Below, piece by piece: positions 38,907-48,045 of a stretch of DNA of 54,640 nucleotides (its first letter is position 1; each line of letters begins with the position of its first letter). The position numbers were made by a program, and so were the translations under genes. Source of the stretch: Flavobacteriaceae bacterium (GTDB lineage: Bacteria; Bacteroidota; Bacteroidia; Flavobacteriales; Flavobacteriaceae); NCBI GenBank assembly GCA_030835325.1, contig JAURPF010000131.1, positions 1-54,640 on the forward strand, in the 5' to 3' direction. The notes beneath the pieces were generated by a model that worked only from the letters and a program-made list of their open reading frames with translations, made no database searches and was not told where the DNA came from.

Positions 38907-39323
38907 CTAAAACCGCTCTGCAACAAATGCTTTAATGTACTCCTTAATTTCGGTACGTGCTTTTAGAAATGCAGCGTGTTTTTCTTCGTCCGTTCCAACC
39001 AGTTTAGAAGGGTCATAGAAGTTATGATGCAAACGCACCGCATTGGTACTTGGAATAAACGGACAGTTTTCATTGGCATGGTCGCAAACGGTGATGATAT
39101 AATCAAAATCAACATCTGCATATTCATCCACATGATTAGAAGTATGTTCAGAAATATCAATTCCATCTTCTTTCATGATCGCAGCCGCACCTGGATTAAT
39201 TCCATGTGTTTCGATCCCAGCACTGTAAATAGTGGCCTTATTGGCTGCAAATTGGTTTAAATAGCCGTGCGCCATTTGACTCCGACACGAGTTTCCCGTA
39301 CAAAGGACTAATATGTTTTTCAT
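38907..39323 (-). CDS. arsC: Arsenate reductase ArsC, thioredoxin-coupled / low-MW phosphatase fold
   Basis: MKNILVLCTGNSCRSQMAHGYL...ITVCDHANENCPF; P-loop plus distal Cys pair. Confidence 0.85.
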   Translation of the reverse strand: MKNILVLCTGNSCRSQMAHGYLNQFAANKATIYSAGIETHGINPGAAAIMKEDGIDISEHTSNHVDEYADVDFDYIITVCDHANENCPFIPSTNAVRLHHNFYDPSKLVGTDEEKHAAFLKARTEIKEYIKAFVAERF

Positions 39324-39413
39324 GTATTTATATTTATTGTTTTTCAAAGGTCACAAGCTACATCCATGTAATCATTTTTTGGGTATTACGTTTTGGTTGT
39401 GGATGTTTCATAA

Positions 39414-39803
39414 TTATTTTTTTAAAGCACTGTCAATGGGTTCCCAAAGCTCAATTTTATTCCCATCAGGGTCTAAAATCCAAGCAAACTTCCCATAATC
39501 AAACGTTTGTATATCGCCTACAATAGTAACACCTTCGGATCTAAGAATCGTTATCAAATCGTTAAGATTCTCTACCCTATAATTGATCATAAAAGGTTGT
39601 TTGCTTGGCTCAAAATAAGAGGTGTCTTCCTTAAAAGGAGACCACTGTGTAGAAGCGTCCTTACCGTTTTGATCGGTCCACCAAAAGGTACAGCCATACT
39701 CATCAACGGGCAATCCGAGGTGTTTGCCATACCATGCTTTTGTAGCTTTTGAATCTTTGGTTTTAAAAAAAATACCTCCGAGACCTGTGACACGTTTTTT
39801 CAT
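39414..39803 (-). CDS. VOC (glyoxalase/bleomycin resistance) family protein
   Basis: VTGLGGIFFKTKDSKATKAWYGKHLGLPVDEYG...FAWILDPDGNKIELWEP. Confidence 0.9.
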   Translation of the reverse strand: MKKRVTGLGGIFFKTKDSKATKAWYGKHLGLPVDEYGCTFWWTDQNGKDASTQWSPFKEDTSYFEPSKQPFMINYRVENLNDLITILRSEGVTIVGDIQTFDYGKFAWILDPDGNKIELWEPIDSALKK

Positions 39804-39807
39804 CTGT

Positions 39808-40266
39808 TTAAAATTTTTTGATTTGAGATTCATAAATAGCAATCCATTCCTCTACAGAAAGTTTTGCTGCGAGTTGTCCTATAAGCGCATAAGGAATGGT
39901 ATCCATATTTTTGAAGCGAATACAGCTTTTTCCCATGTCTAGTTTTGTCGTAGTGTGCTTTGGATATTCTGTAACAAACCAATCGTAAATTTCTTTTTTG
40001 GCATACATCCCCATGTGGTACACCGCAATAAAGTTTTTTTGTGATGCTAAGTTCATAAACGGTAATGGCAGCTTTGGATTGCAGTGATATCCATCGGGGT
40101 AAATCGTAGATGGCACTACATAACCAAGCATCCCGTAGTTCATACATTCCTGAAATTTTGGATCTATATGATCCAAAATCGTTTGTCTTAGTTTTTGAAT
40201 CACATCTTTTCGATCCTCAGACAATTGAGACATGTATTCAGATGATGTAAGGGCTTTGGAGTTCAT
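39808..40266 (-). CDS. DUF1801 domain-containing protein
   Basis: YMSQLSEDRKDVIQKLRQTILDHIDPKFQECMNYGMLGYVVP...KLDMGKSCIRFKNMDTIPYALIGQL. Confidence 0.85.
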   Translation of the reverse strand: MNSKALTSSEYMSQLSEDRKDVIQKLRQTILDHIDPKFQECMNYGMLGYVVPSTIYPDGYHCNPKLPLPFMNLASQKNFIAVYHMGMYAKKEIYDWFVTEYPKHTTTKLDMGKSCIRFKNMDTIPYALIGQLAAKLSVEEWIAIYESQIKKF

Positions 40267-40293
40267 GATTTAGAATGTTAGAGAACTCTAAAA

Positions 40294-41229
40294 CTAATGA
40301 AAATAGTTGACAAATTTATCAACGATCGTTTGCGCCAATTTTTGATGGCTTTCAACCGTCCAGCCAGCCACGTGAGGGGATACAATTACATTATCCGCTT
40401 TTAGCAAAAAATCCAAAGCGGGAGGAGGTGTGTTAGAAAATAAGGATTCAAATGAAGATTTTTCATATTCCAACACATCCAATCCTGCGCCTAAAATAGT
40501 CTTAGACTTAAGCGCAGCTACCAAGTCTGCGGTTACTACACAACTGCCTCGAGCGGTGTTGAGAAGCCAAAAGGCGTGTTTAAACTGACTGATGAAATTT
40601 GCATCGATCATTTGAAAGGTCAACTCAGTATGTGGGACATGGAGACTTAAAATTTGGGCTTTTTTTTGCAATGTTTTGAGAGAAACTTGTTGTGCATTTT
40701 CATCACCAACATTGGATTTGATATCGTAACAAAGCACCTCAACATCGAAACCTCGTAGTTTTTTTGCAAATGCTTTTCCCATATGCCCATAGCCAATAAT
40801 GCCAACCGTTTTTCCATCGAGTTCTAGTCCACGATTGGCCTCGCGTTGCCATGAACCTCCGCGTACATCTCGATCTGCGGTATGCAGTTTATTAAACAAG
40901 GCTAACAACATGCCAAGGGCATGTTCTCCCACGGCATTTTGGTTACCTTCAGCGGCCGATATGAGTTGAATCCCTTTGGCTTGGGCGTAAACCGTATCGA
41001 TATTTTCCAGACCAGCACCGACCCGACCTATAAATTTAAGGTTGGTAGCTTTGTCTAAAAAATTGGCGTCAATGCGAAACCGACTTCTAATAATCAGTCC
41101 ATCATAGGAATTAATTTTGGCTTCTATCGCTTCTTTTGAGCTGGAATAATCTTCGTGATTTGAATGTCCTAAAGCTGCTAATTGTTCAATTAATAGCGGA
41201 TGATTGGAGTCAACATGTAAAATGTTCAT
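40294..41229 (-). CDS. D-2-hydroxyacid dehydrogenase (phosphoglycerate dehydrogenase-like)
   Basis: NLKFIGRVGAGLENID...GKTVGIIGYGHMGKAFAKKLRGFDVEVLCYD...LLNTARGSCV...VIVSPHVAGWT. Confidence 0.9.
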   Translation of the reverse strand: MNILHVDSNHPLLIEQLAALGHSNHEDYSSSKEAIEAKINSYDGLIIRSRFRIDANFLDKATNLKFIGRVGAGLENIDTVYAQAKGIQLISAAEGNQNAVGEHALGMLLALFNKLHTADRDVRGGSWQREANRGLELDGKTVGIIGYGHMGKAFAKKLRGFDVEVLCYDIKSNVGDENAQQVSLKTLQKKAQILSLHVPHTELTFQMIDANFISQFKHAFWLLNTARGSCVVTADLVAALKSKTILGAGLDVLEYEKSSFESLFSNTPPPALDFLLKADNVIVSPHVAGWTVESHQKLAQTIVDKFVNYFH

Positions 41230-41230
41230 C

Positions 41231-42601
41231 TTAAATGTTTAGAATAAGTTTTGCAATCGAGAAGTAAATCAATATTCCAAAAATATCATTACTTGTAGTG
41301 ATAAAAGGACCTGTTGCAATGGCAGGGTCAATTCCTTTTTTGTGAAGAAATAGCGGAATGAAGGTTCCTATAATTCCCGCAACAACAATCACAACAACTA
41401 ATGAGGATGCTATTGCTAAGGCAGTGCGCACATCTTGTTTCCAAATCCACACAAAGACAAATAAAAACAAGGCTAATATAATCCCATTTAAAGTGGCTAA
41501 AAACATTTCTTTTATAAGGCGTTTATTGACACTTCCTCTTACCTCATCATTCGCCAAACCTTGGACGATAATTGCTGAGGATTGAACACCAACATTTCCT
41601 GCCATGGCGGCAATTAAGGGGGTAAATAATAAGATCAATGGGAAGTCATCAATGATGGTTTCAAATCCACCCATTATTACAGCTGCTCCTACGCCACCCA
41701 AAAGGCCTAAAAATAACCATGGTAATCGTGCACGGGTGAGTGCAAGAATGCTATCTTCTGCATCGACATCTTGTGTAATACCGGCAGCAAGTTGGTAGTC
41801 TTTTTCTGCTTCTTCAATGATCACATCTACAATATCATCAATGGTAATACGCCCTAATAGAACCTTATCATCGTTGATAACAGGAATGGCCTCCAAATCA
41901 TATTTGGCCATTAACTTAGCGACTTCTTCAGCATCTTCATCCACGTGGACAGAGTCCACTTTTGGAATGTAAATAGCTTTTATTTTGGTTTCGTTATCAG
42001 CAATCAAAAGATCTTTTAGCGATAAACGTCCTATAAGTTTTTCTTCTTTATTCACGACATAAATTGAATGTACGCGCTTGACGTCTTTGGCTTGAGCTCT
42101 AATTTTTCGTAAACAGCCTGCAACGGTCCAAGTTTCATATACTTTAACAAGTTCTTTGGCCATTAACCCACCTGCTGTGTCCTCGTCATAGGTCAACAAC
42201 TCTTGAATATCTGCAGCCAATTCCTTGTCATCTATTTGAGCGATGACCTTTTGCTTTCTTTCTGGGGATAGATCGGCCAATACATCGGTTGCATCATCCG
42301 AATCGAGTTCTTGAATTTCTTCTGCGATTTCTTTTACAGACAGATTTTTCAATACTTTTTCGCGAACATCATCTTCTAATTCCGCTAAAATATCAGAAGT
42401 TGTTTCGCTATCCAAAAGTTTAATGACGTAGGTGGCTTGATTGAGATTTAAGTCATCAAGAATTTCGGCAATATCCGCATAATGCACGTCTTTTAATTGC
42501 TCCAAAACGGCCTTATCGTCCTTAGAATCTATGAACCCGTTAAGGGCATCGATTAGGGAGTCGGTAATTTCAAAAGGGATATGTTCCTTAGTTTCTTCCA
42601 A
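41231..42601 (-). CDS. mgtE: Magnesium transporter MgtE
   Basis: MgtE_N repeats, CBS pair (VHSIYVVNKEEKLIGRLSLKDLL), membrane domain with AAMAGNVGVQSSAIIVQGLA. Confidence 0.95.
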   Translation of the reverse strand: MEETKEHIPFEITDSLIDALNGFIDSKDDKAVLEQLKDVHYADIAEILDDLNLNQATYVIKLLDSETTSDILAELEDDVREKVLKNLSVKEIAEEIQELDSDDATDVLADLSPERKQKVIAQIDDKELAADIQELLTYDEDTAGGLMAKELVKVYETWTVAGCLRKIRAQAKDVKRVHSIYVVNKEEKLIGRLSLKDLLIADNETKIKAIYIPKVDSVHVDEDAEEVAKLMAKYDLEAIPVINDDKVLLGRITIDDIVDVIIEEAEKDYQLAAGITQDVDAEDSILALTRARLPWLFLGLLGGVGAAVIMGGFETIIDDFPLILLFTPLIAAMAGNVGVQSSAIIVQGLANDEVRGSVNKRLIKEMFLATLNGIILALFLFVFVWIWKQDVRTALAIASSLVVVIVVAGIIGTFIPLFLHKKGIDPAIATGPFITTSNDIFGILIYFSIAKLILNI

Positions 42602-42612
42602 AATTAAATTGG

Positions 42613-43386
42613 TTATTGATCCGTTTCTATTGCTACTGTCAAATCTATAAACGCTTGCACACTCAGTTGTTCTGGACGTTTGTCAAAGATAGTATTTGCT
42701 TTTAAATTATCCGATAAATTATACGTTTTTAAGCTATTTCTCAATGTTTTTCGACGTTGCTGAAAAGCAGATTTAACGACTCTAAAAAATAATTTCTCAT
42801 TACATGGCAAAGAATAATCGGCTTTTCTGGTAAGTCGCAACACTCCAGACTCTACTTTTGGAGGTGGTATAAATACAGATGGAGGCACAGTAAATAAATA
42901 GTCTGCTTTGTAAAATGCTTGAACCAAAACTGATAATATGCCATAAGTTTTACTACCTTCTTTTTCACAAATACGCTCTGCCACTTCTTTTTGAAACATG
43001 CCTGAAAACTCAGGAATTTGGTCTCTATTCTCTAAAGCTTTGAATACAATTTGAGTTGAAATATTATAAGGAAAGTTTCCAATAATCGCAAAAGGGCGTG
43101 TTCCAAATGCATTGCTAAAATCGTACCTCAATACATTTTCTTGAATGATTCGGGGGGCTAAATTCAGAAAATTTGCTTGTAGATATTCTACAGACTCTGG
43201 GTCAATTTCAATCACATAGGTTGAAATGGGTTTCTCTAAAATGTACTTGGTCAAAACACCCATTCCAGGTCCAATTTCTAAAACATCTGCATAGCCTTCC
43301 AGCGTCAAAGCATCCGCAATTTGCTTTGCAATCATTTCATCGTTAAGAAAATGTTGTCCTAAGTGTTTTTTTGGTTTTACGTTCAT
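42613..43386 (-). CDS. rsmA: 16S rRNA dimethyladenosine transferase RsmA/KsgA
   Basis: [25 protein letters not shown]...[16 protein letters not shown]...[17 protein letters not shown]. Confidence 0.95.
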   Translation of the reverse strand: MNVKPKKHLGQHFLNDEMIAKQIADALTLEGYADVLEIGPGMGVLTKYILEKPISTYVIEIDPESVEYLQANFLNLAPRIIQENVLRYDFSNAFGTRPFAIIGNFPYNISTQIVFKALENRDQIPEFSGMFQKEVAERICEKEGSKTYGILSVLVQAFYKADYLFTVPPSVFIPPPKVESGVLRLTRKADYSLPCNEKLFFRVVKSAFQQRRKTLRNSLKTYNLSDNLKANTIFDKRPEQLSVQAFIDLTVAIETDQ

Positions 43387-43710
43387 TTAGTGCGTGCTTA
43401 CCTTATATTCATCAATCCATTCCAATTCTGTTCTGAAGGTTAGCATTTTATCTCCAAACTTATGCAGTCCTTCTGCTTGAATCTCGGCGGCATGCAGTTT
43501 GTGGTAGGATTCTAAGGCTTCTTTTGAGTAGGCTAGATACTGAATTGAGTAGGTCAATCCTTCAATGGATTCTTCGACCAAAACTTTTGTAAACGTAGCT
43601 TTTAAAAAGAGACCTGTTGCCAATACTTTTGGAATGTGTTGTTTGATCCATACCAACCATTCGTCATGAATACTATTTTCAATATTTATGGTTACATTGT
43701 AAATTATCAT
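43387..43710 (-). CDS. DUF4286 family protein
   Basis: MIIYNVTINIENSIHDEWLVWIKQHIPKVLATGLF...FRTELEWI. Confidence 0.85.
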   Translation of the reverse strand: MIIYNVTINIENSIHDEWLVWIKQHIPKVLATGLFLKATFTKVLVEESIEGLTYSIQYLAYSKEALESYHKLHAAEIQAEGLHKFGDKMLTFRTELEWIDEYKVSTH

Positions 43711-43718
43711 TGGTTCAT

Positions 43719-45503
43719 CTAATTAATTGAATCTCCTCTTAATATGCGGTATTGTTTTCGTGCTTCGACAAAATGAATACTATCTTCGTGGTTAAAGATA
43801 ATGGTTTCATAATTAAGTTTTGCTTTCTCTATTTGCTGGAGTTTTGTTCTGTATAATTCTGCTAGATAAAAATAGGCATCATCTACCAAAATATCATCTT
43901 TATAATCCGTTATAATTCGTAAGTAATTCGCTTCTGCTTTTAAAAACTCATTTTGAGAGGTATATAATTTTGCTTGTACCAATAACGTTTGATCGATAAT
44001 CGGGTCTGTGTTGTGGTTTTCAAGAATGGAGTCTAATACACTGAGGGCTTCCGTTGTTTTTTTTTGAATATTTAATAATTCTGCTTTGGCGTATAACTTT
44101 AATGCCGTATGAAGCGAATCACTCCCTTTGTGATCAGAAATCAAAAGTTGTAATTCCAAGGCATCGTTTGCAGTCAATTGGGAAGTAGAGGACTTTAGGA
44201 CTTTGAGCTGGGTTTCTGCCCACTCAAAGTCACCTTTGTAATAACTTGTTTTGGCAGCTTTAAAACGGGCTTCTTGTGACAGTGTGCTATTTTTAACACG
44301 CATTTGAATCTGCGTATAATAGATCAGAGCCTGATTGAACTTATTTTGAGTTACTAAAATATCGGCGAGTTTCATTTTTAGTTCTGAAGATGCTAAATCT
44401 GTTAAATTTACTTTTAACGCAGTTTTTAAAAAAGAGATCGCTGCCTCAGGATTATGATCATAATAGGCTAAAAACTGTGCATATGACAATTGCAACGCCA
44501 GCGTTTCAACACCTAACTTATAGGTTTCTAATAGGGATTCGTAGCGCGTTTTTATTTCTTGATATCTGCTAGGGTCAGAACGCTCTAACTGAAGCTCTAA
44601 TCGACTGCAATTGGCCTGAATACTCAACCGTGTTTCATTAGCATTCTGAATGATAAAGTCAAAAACAGAAAGTGCTGTGTCATACGATTGTGCTTCTTGT
44701 GCCAAAAGTGCCAAATTGATCAAACCTTGAAAAGATTCTGGTGTACGTCTATACACTGCCTTTTCTTGTATAAATGCTTTTTTAAAATCGTTTTGTTGCA
44801 CATAAAGCCAGCTCAACCACTGGTTCCAAAGCGGGTTTGGTTTGATTTGTAATTTTTTTAGTAACACGTTTTTGAATTGCTGATTGTATGGCTGACTGGC
44901 ATCGTCAGAGATATATTCAGAAAGCACACCCATAACTTGATTTATATAGAGAGGGTTTGTTTCGACATAGTCGAGATAACGTTCCATCATTTTTTCGATA
45001 TTTTGTTGGGTCGCATACAAGCCCGCTAATTGGTAATAAAAAGCTGCATTGGGTTCTTTTTCCAAACCGATTTCATACGTCTGAATTGCATACTCTATCA
45101 ATGAATGAGTTTCAAAACGTTGTGCCACCGCATAGACATAATTGGGTTGAATTTCAATACTTTGTACTGCTTTTTTGTAATACAAATCCGCTTGTGTCAA
45201 TTGATTTTGAAGTTGATAGTTATAGCCCAATTCTACCAAATATTGAGGGTTTTTAAAGCGTTTCATTTGAGCTTCAATTTCTATTTGAGCGGCTTTGTAC
45301 TGACTGAGTTGTTGATGGCATTCAACCACTTTAAAAAAATAATAAGAATTAGAACGTTGATTATTTCGTAGTTTTTGATACAAGGTTAAAGCTTTTTCAA
45401 AGGCACCTTGTTCAAAGTAATCTTTGGCCAATTCTGGATTGACTTGAGCCGATGCAAGAAAACAAAACATACTAAAAAAAAGACAAACGATGGACTTCAT
45501 CAT
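43719..45503 (-). CDS. TPR-repeat exported protein
   Basis: Signal peptide MMKSIVCLFFSMFCFLASAQ; TPR-like repeats throughout. Annotated ORF extends to 45560. Confidence 0.8.
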   Translation of the reverse strand: MMKSIVCLFFSMFCFLASAQVNPELAKDYFEQGAFEKALTLYQKLRNNQRSNSYYFFKVVECHQQLSQYKAAQIEIEAQMKRFKNPQYLVELGYNYQLQNQLTQADLYYKKAVQSIEIQPNYVYAVAQRFETHSLIEYAIQTYEIGLEKEPNAAFYYQLAGLYATQQNIEKMMERYLDYVETNPLYINQVMGVLSEYISDDASQPYNQQFKNVLLKKLQIKPNPLWNQWLSWLYVQQNDFKKAFIQEKAVYRRTPESFQGLINLALLAQEAQSYDTALSVFDFIIQNANETRLSIQANCSRLELQLERSDPSRYQEIKTRYESLLETYKLGVETLALQLSYAQFLAYYDHNPEAAISFLKTALKVNLTDLASSELKMKLADILVTQNKFNQALIYYTQIQMRVKNSTLSQEARFKAAKTSYYKGDFEWAETQLKVLKSSTSQLTANDALELQLLISDHKGSDSLHTALKLYAKAELLNIQKKTTEALSVLDSILENHNTDPIIDQTLLVQAKLYTSQNEFLKAEANYLRIITDYKDDILVDDAYFYLAELYRTKLQQIEKAKLNYETIIFNHEDSIHFVEARKQYRILRGDSIN

Positions 45504-45552
45504 GGTGTATTTGTAACTGTTATAATTGCCCAGAAATCTTTCGAGGCAATCA

Positions 45553-46824
45553 CTAATCAATCATCGAAAAGCCAGTGTATGGCACTAAAACCTCGGGGAT
45601 TTGAATGCCTGCATCAGTCTGATAATTTTCAAGTATCCCTGCTAACACTCGTGGCAGTGCCAACGAACTTCCGTTTAGTGTGTGCGCAAGCTCCGATTTG
45701 CCTTCACTGTTTTTGAAACGTAATTTTAAGCGGTTTGCTTGAAAGGTTTCAAAGTTAGAGACCGAAGAAATTTCTAACCAACGGTCTTGAGCTGTTGAAA
45801 AAACTTCAAAATCATAGGTCAATGCCGCTGTAAATCCTAAATCTCCTGAACAGAGTTTCAAAATACGGTAAGGTAATTTAAGGTCGTCCAGAATTGACTT
45901 GACATGTTCCACCATTCCATCAAGCGCTTCATAGGATTTAGAAGGGTGTTCTACACGGAGAATCTCAACTTTATCGAATTGATGCAACCGATTCAACCCT
46001 CGAACGTGTGCGCCATAACTTCCCGCTTCTCTACGAAAACAAGGCGTATATGCTGTTAATTTTTTTGGGAGGTCGTTTTCTTGTAATAAAACGTCTCTAA
46101 AAACATTAGTTGCTGGCACTTCTGCTGTTGGAATTAAATATAAATCATCGGAAGTTACATGGTACATTTGCCCTTCTTTATCGGGCAATTGACCGGTTCC
46201 AAAACCAGAGTCTTCATTAACCAAATGCGGCACTTGAATTTCACTGTAACCCGCTGCGATATTCTTATCTAGAAAATAATTAATTAATGCGCGTTGTAAT
46301 CGGGCACCTTTGCCTTTATAAACAGGAAAGCCTGCTCCCGTAATTTTATTCCCCAATTCAAAGTCAATAATGTCGTATTTTTTGGCCAACTCCCAATGGG
46401 GCACTGCATTTTCAGAGAGGGTTGGAATGGTTCCTGCTCTAAAAACTTCTTCGTTATCCTCTTCAGTAGTTCCAACAGGAACAATTGAATTTGGAAGGTT
46501 GGGTATTTTGTACAATAAGGTTTGGAGTGCTTCAGTTGCTACATTCAACTCCTCAGAAAGCACAGCTTTAGAGGCTTTTAGTTCCGCGGTTTTTTGTTTG
46601 AATTCATTGGCCTTTTGGGCTTGTCCAGATTTAAACAACTCCCCTATTTCTTTAGAAAGAGAATTCAACTCCGAAGAAATCGTATCCACTTGAGTTTGGA
46701 GTCCTCTACGAGATTCGTCCAGTTTTATCACGGCATCAATGAGCGACTTGGCTTCGTTTGTGCGTTTGCTTAAACGTGCTAGGACTTCTGTTTGGTTCTC
46801 TCTTATAAAGGATACTTGTAACAT
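45553..46824 (-). CDS. serS: Serine--tRNA ligase
   Basis: MLQVSFIRENQTEVLARLSKR...FRREAGSYGAHVRGLNRLHQFDKVEI...TLNGSSLALPRVLAGILENYQ. Confidence 0.96.
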   Translation of the reverse strand: MLQVSFIRENQTEVLARLSKRTNEAKSLIDAVIKLDESRRGLQTQVDTISSELNSLSKEIGELFKSGQAQKANEFKQKTAELKASKAVLSEELNVATEALQTLLYKIPNLPNSIVPVGTTEEDNEEVFRAGTIPTLSENAVPHWELAKKYDIIDFELGNKITGAGFPVYKGKGARLQRALINYFLDKNIAAGYSEIQVPHLVNEDSGFGTGQLPDKEGQMYHVTSDDLYLIPTAEVPATNVFRDVLLQENDLPKKLTAYTPCFRREAGSYGAHVRGLNRLHQFDKVEILRVEHPSKSYEALDGMVEHVKSILDDLKLPYRILKLCSGDLGFTAALTYDFEVFSTAQDRWLEISSVSNFETFQANRLKLRFKNSEGKSELAHTLNGSSLALPRVLAGILENYQTDAGIQIPEVLVPYTGFSMID

Positions 46825-46894
46825 GGCTCTTATTTTAAGAAACAAATTTAATCATTTAGAATAAAACAAGAATTGGTTTTACGTCTAAATTGAG

Positions 46895-47833
46895 TTAGTT
46901 TTTTGTAAGCAGAGCTATTTTGGCATAAGCAGCTTGTTGATCAAACTCCAATTGTGATTTTAAAGCCTCTAGCCCCGAAAACTTAATTTCGTCTCTAATC
47001 CGATCTAAAAATTGAATCGTTAGACACTCCCCATAAAGGGTTTGATTCAAATCAAAAAAGAAGACTTCCAAAGAAATTTCATTGGCATCACTTACAGTTG
47101 GATTGGTCCCAATGTTTAACATTCCATACACCAATTTGTTGTTAATTTTAGATTGCACAAGATAGACTCCTTTTTTAGGAATGAGTTTGTAGGGTTCTTC
47201 AATTTTTAAATTGGCAGTCGGAAATTGAATGGTTTTCCCCAGACCTTTTCCTTTAATAACTGTTCCATTGATCATGAAATTATAGCCCAAAAATTCATTG
47301 GCTATTTTGATGGCACCATCTCCTAATGCGGTTCTAATTTTTGTGGAACTCACTGCAACATCTCCTACTTCTTGAGCACTGATTTCGGTAACTTTAAATC
47401 CGTAAAAAGCACCAAATTCTTTGAGATCATTGATATTGGCGGTACGGTTTCGACCAAAGTGATGGTCGTAGCCCACGATGATGTGTTTTACATGTAACTT
47501 ATTTACCAGCAAATCACGAACATATTCTAGAGAACTCAATCTTGAAAAATCTTTTGTAAAGGCTTTAACGACCAAATGATCGACCCCTAAATCCTGAATT
47601 AAATCTGCTTTTTCATCAATGGTATTAATGAGTTTTATGGAGGGGTCTTTTTGAACTACCATTCGAGGATGTGGAAAAAAGGTCAATACCAGTGCTTGAA
47701 GGTGTTCGGTGTGGGCAATATCTACAAGTCGTTTGATTATTTTCTGATGCCCCCTGTGAACGCCATCAAATGTACCTATGGTGACAACAGAATCTTTTAT
47801 TTGATCGTAATCGGCGGCAGATTTAATTTTCAA
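46895..47833 (-). CDS. ribF: Bifunctional riboflavin kinase/FAD synthetase
   Basis: SVVTIGTFDGVHRGHQKIIKRL...VGYDHHFGRNRTANI...VIKGKGLGKTIQFPTANLKI. Confidence 0.94.
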   Translation of the reverse strand: MKIKSAADYDQIKDSVVTIGTFDGVHRGHQKIIKRLVDIAHTEHLQALVLTFFPHPRMVVQKDPSIKLINTIDEKADLIQDLGVDHLVVKAFTKDFSRLSSLEYVRDLLVNKLHVKHIIVGYDHHFGRNRTANINDLKEFGAFYGFKVTEISAQEVGDVAVSSTKIRTALGDGAIKIANEFLGYNFMINGTVIKGKGLGKTIQFPTANLKIEEPYKLIPKKGVYLVQSKINNKLVYGMLNIGTNPTVSDANEISLEVFFFDLNQTLYGECLTIQFLDRIRDEIKFSGLEALKSQLEFDQQAAYAKIALLTKN

Positions 47834-47999
47834 TAGCTAGTTTTTGGAATTTCAATTTAAAACACGAAGATAAAAAAAACGATGTTATTTTTATCTTTTG
47901 ATTTTTTTTTAATTTCAGTAGTATTCTAAAAATTGATTTGCTAACCCTATTTGTGATCGATAAGAATTCCTTTGGCATAAAACTGATTTATTGTCGTTA

Positions 48000-48031
48000 T
48001 TGTCAAATAAACAATATTATTTCTATATTTA
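48000..48031 (+). promoter_or_regulatory. Candidate promoter for the metalloprotease gene: TTG (48000-48002), N21, TATATTTA
   Basis: Spacing fits TTG-N17-23-TAnnTTTG; last base of the -7 box deviates (A not G). Confidence 0.35.
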
Positions 48032-48045
48032 GCCAAAAATTACCC

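Noticed and set aside
45408-45716. ORFs spanning the serS/TPR junction on the + strand
   Set aside because: They bridge two well-supported minus-strand genes and are not protein-like.
47867-47897. AAGATAAAAA/TTTTTATCTT inverted repeat upstream of ribF
   Set aside because: Arms are almost pure A/T in an A/T-rich intergenic region, so chance occurrence is likely; no other support.
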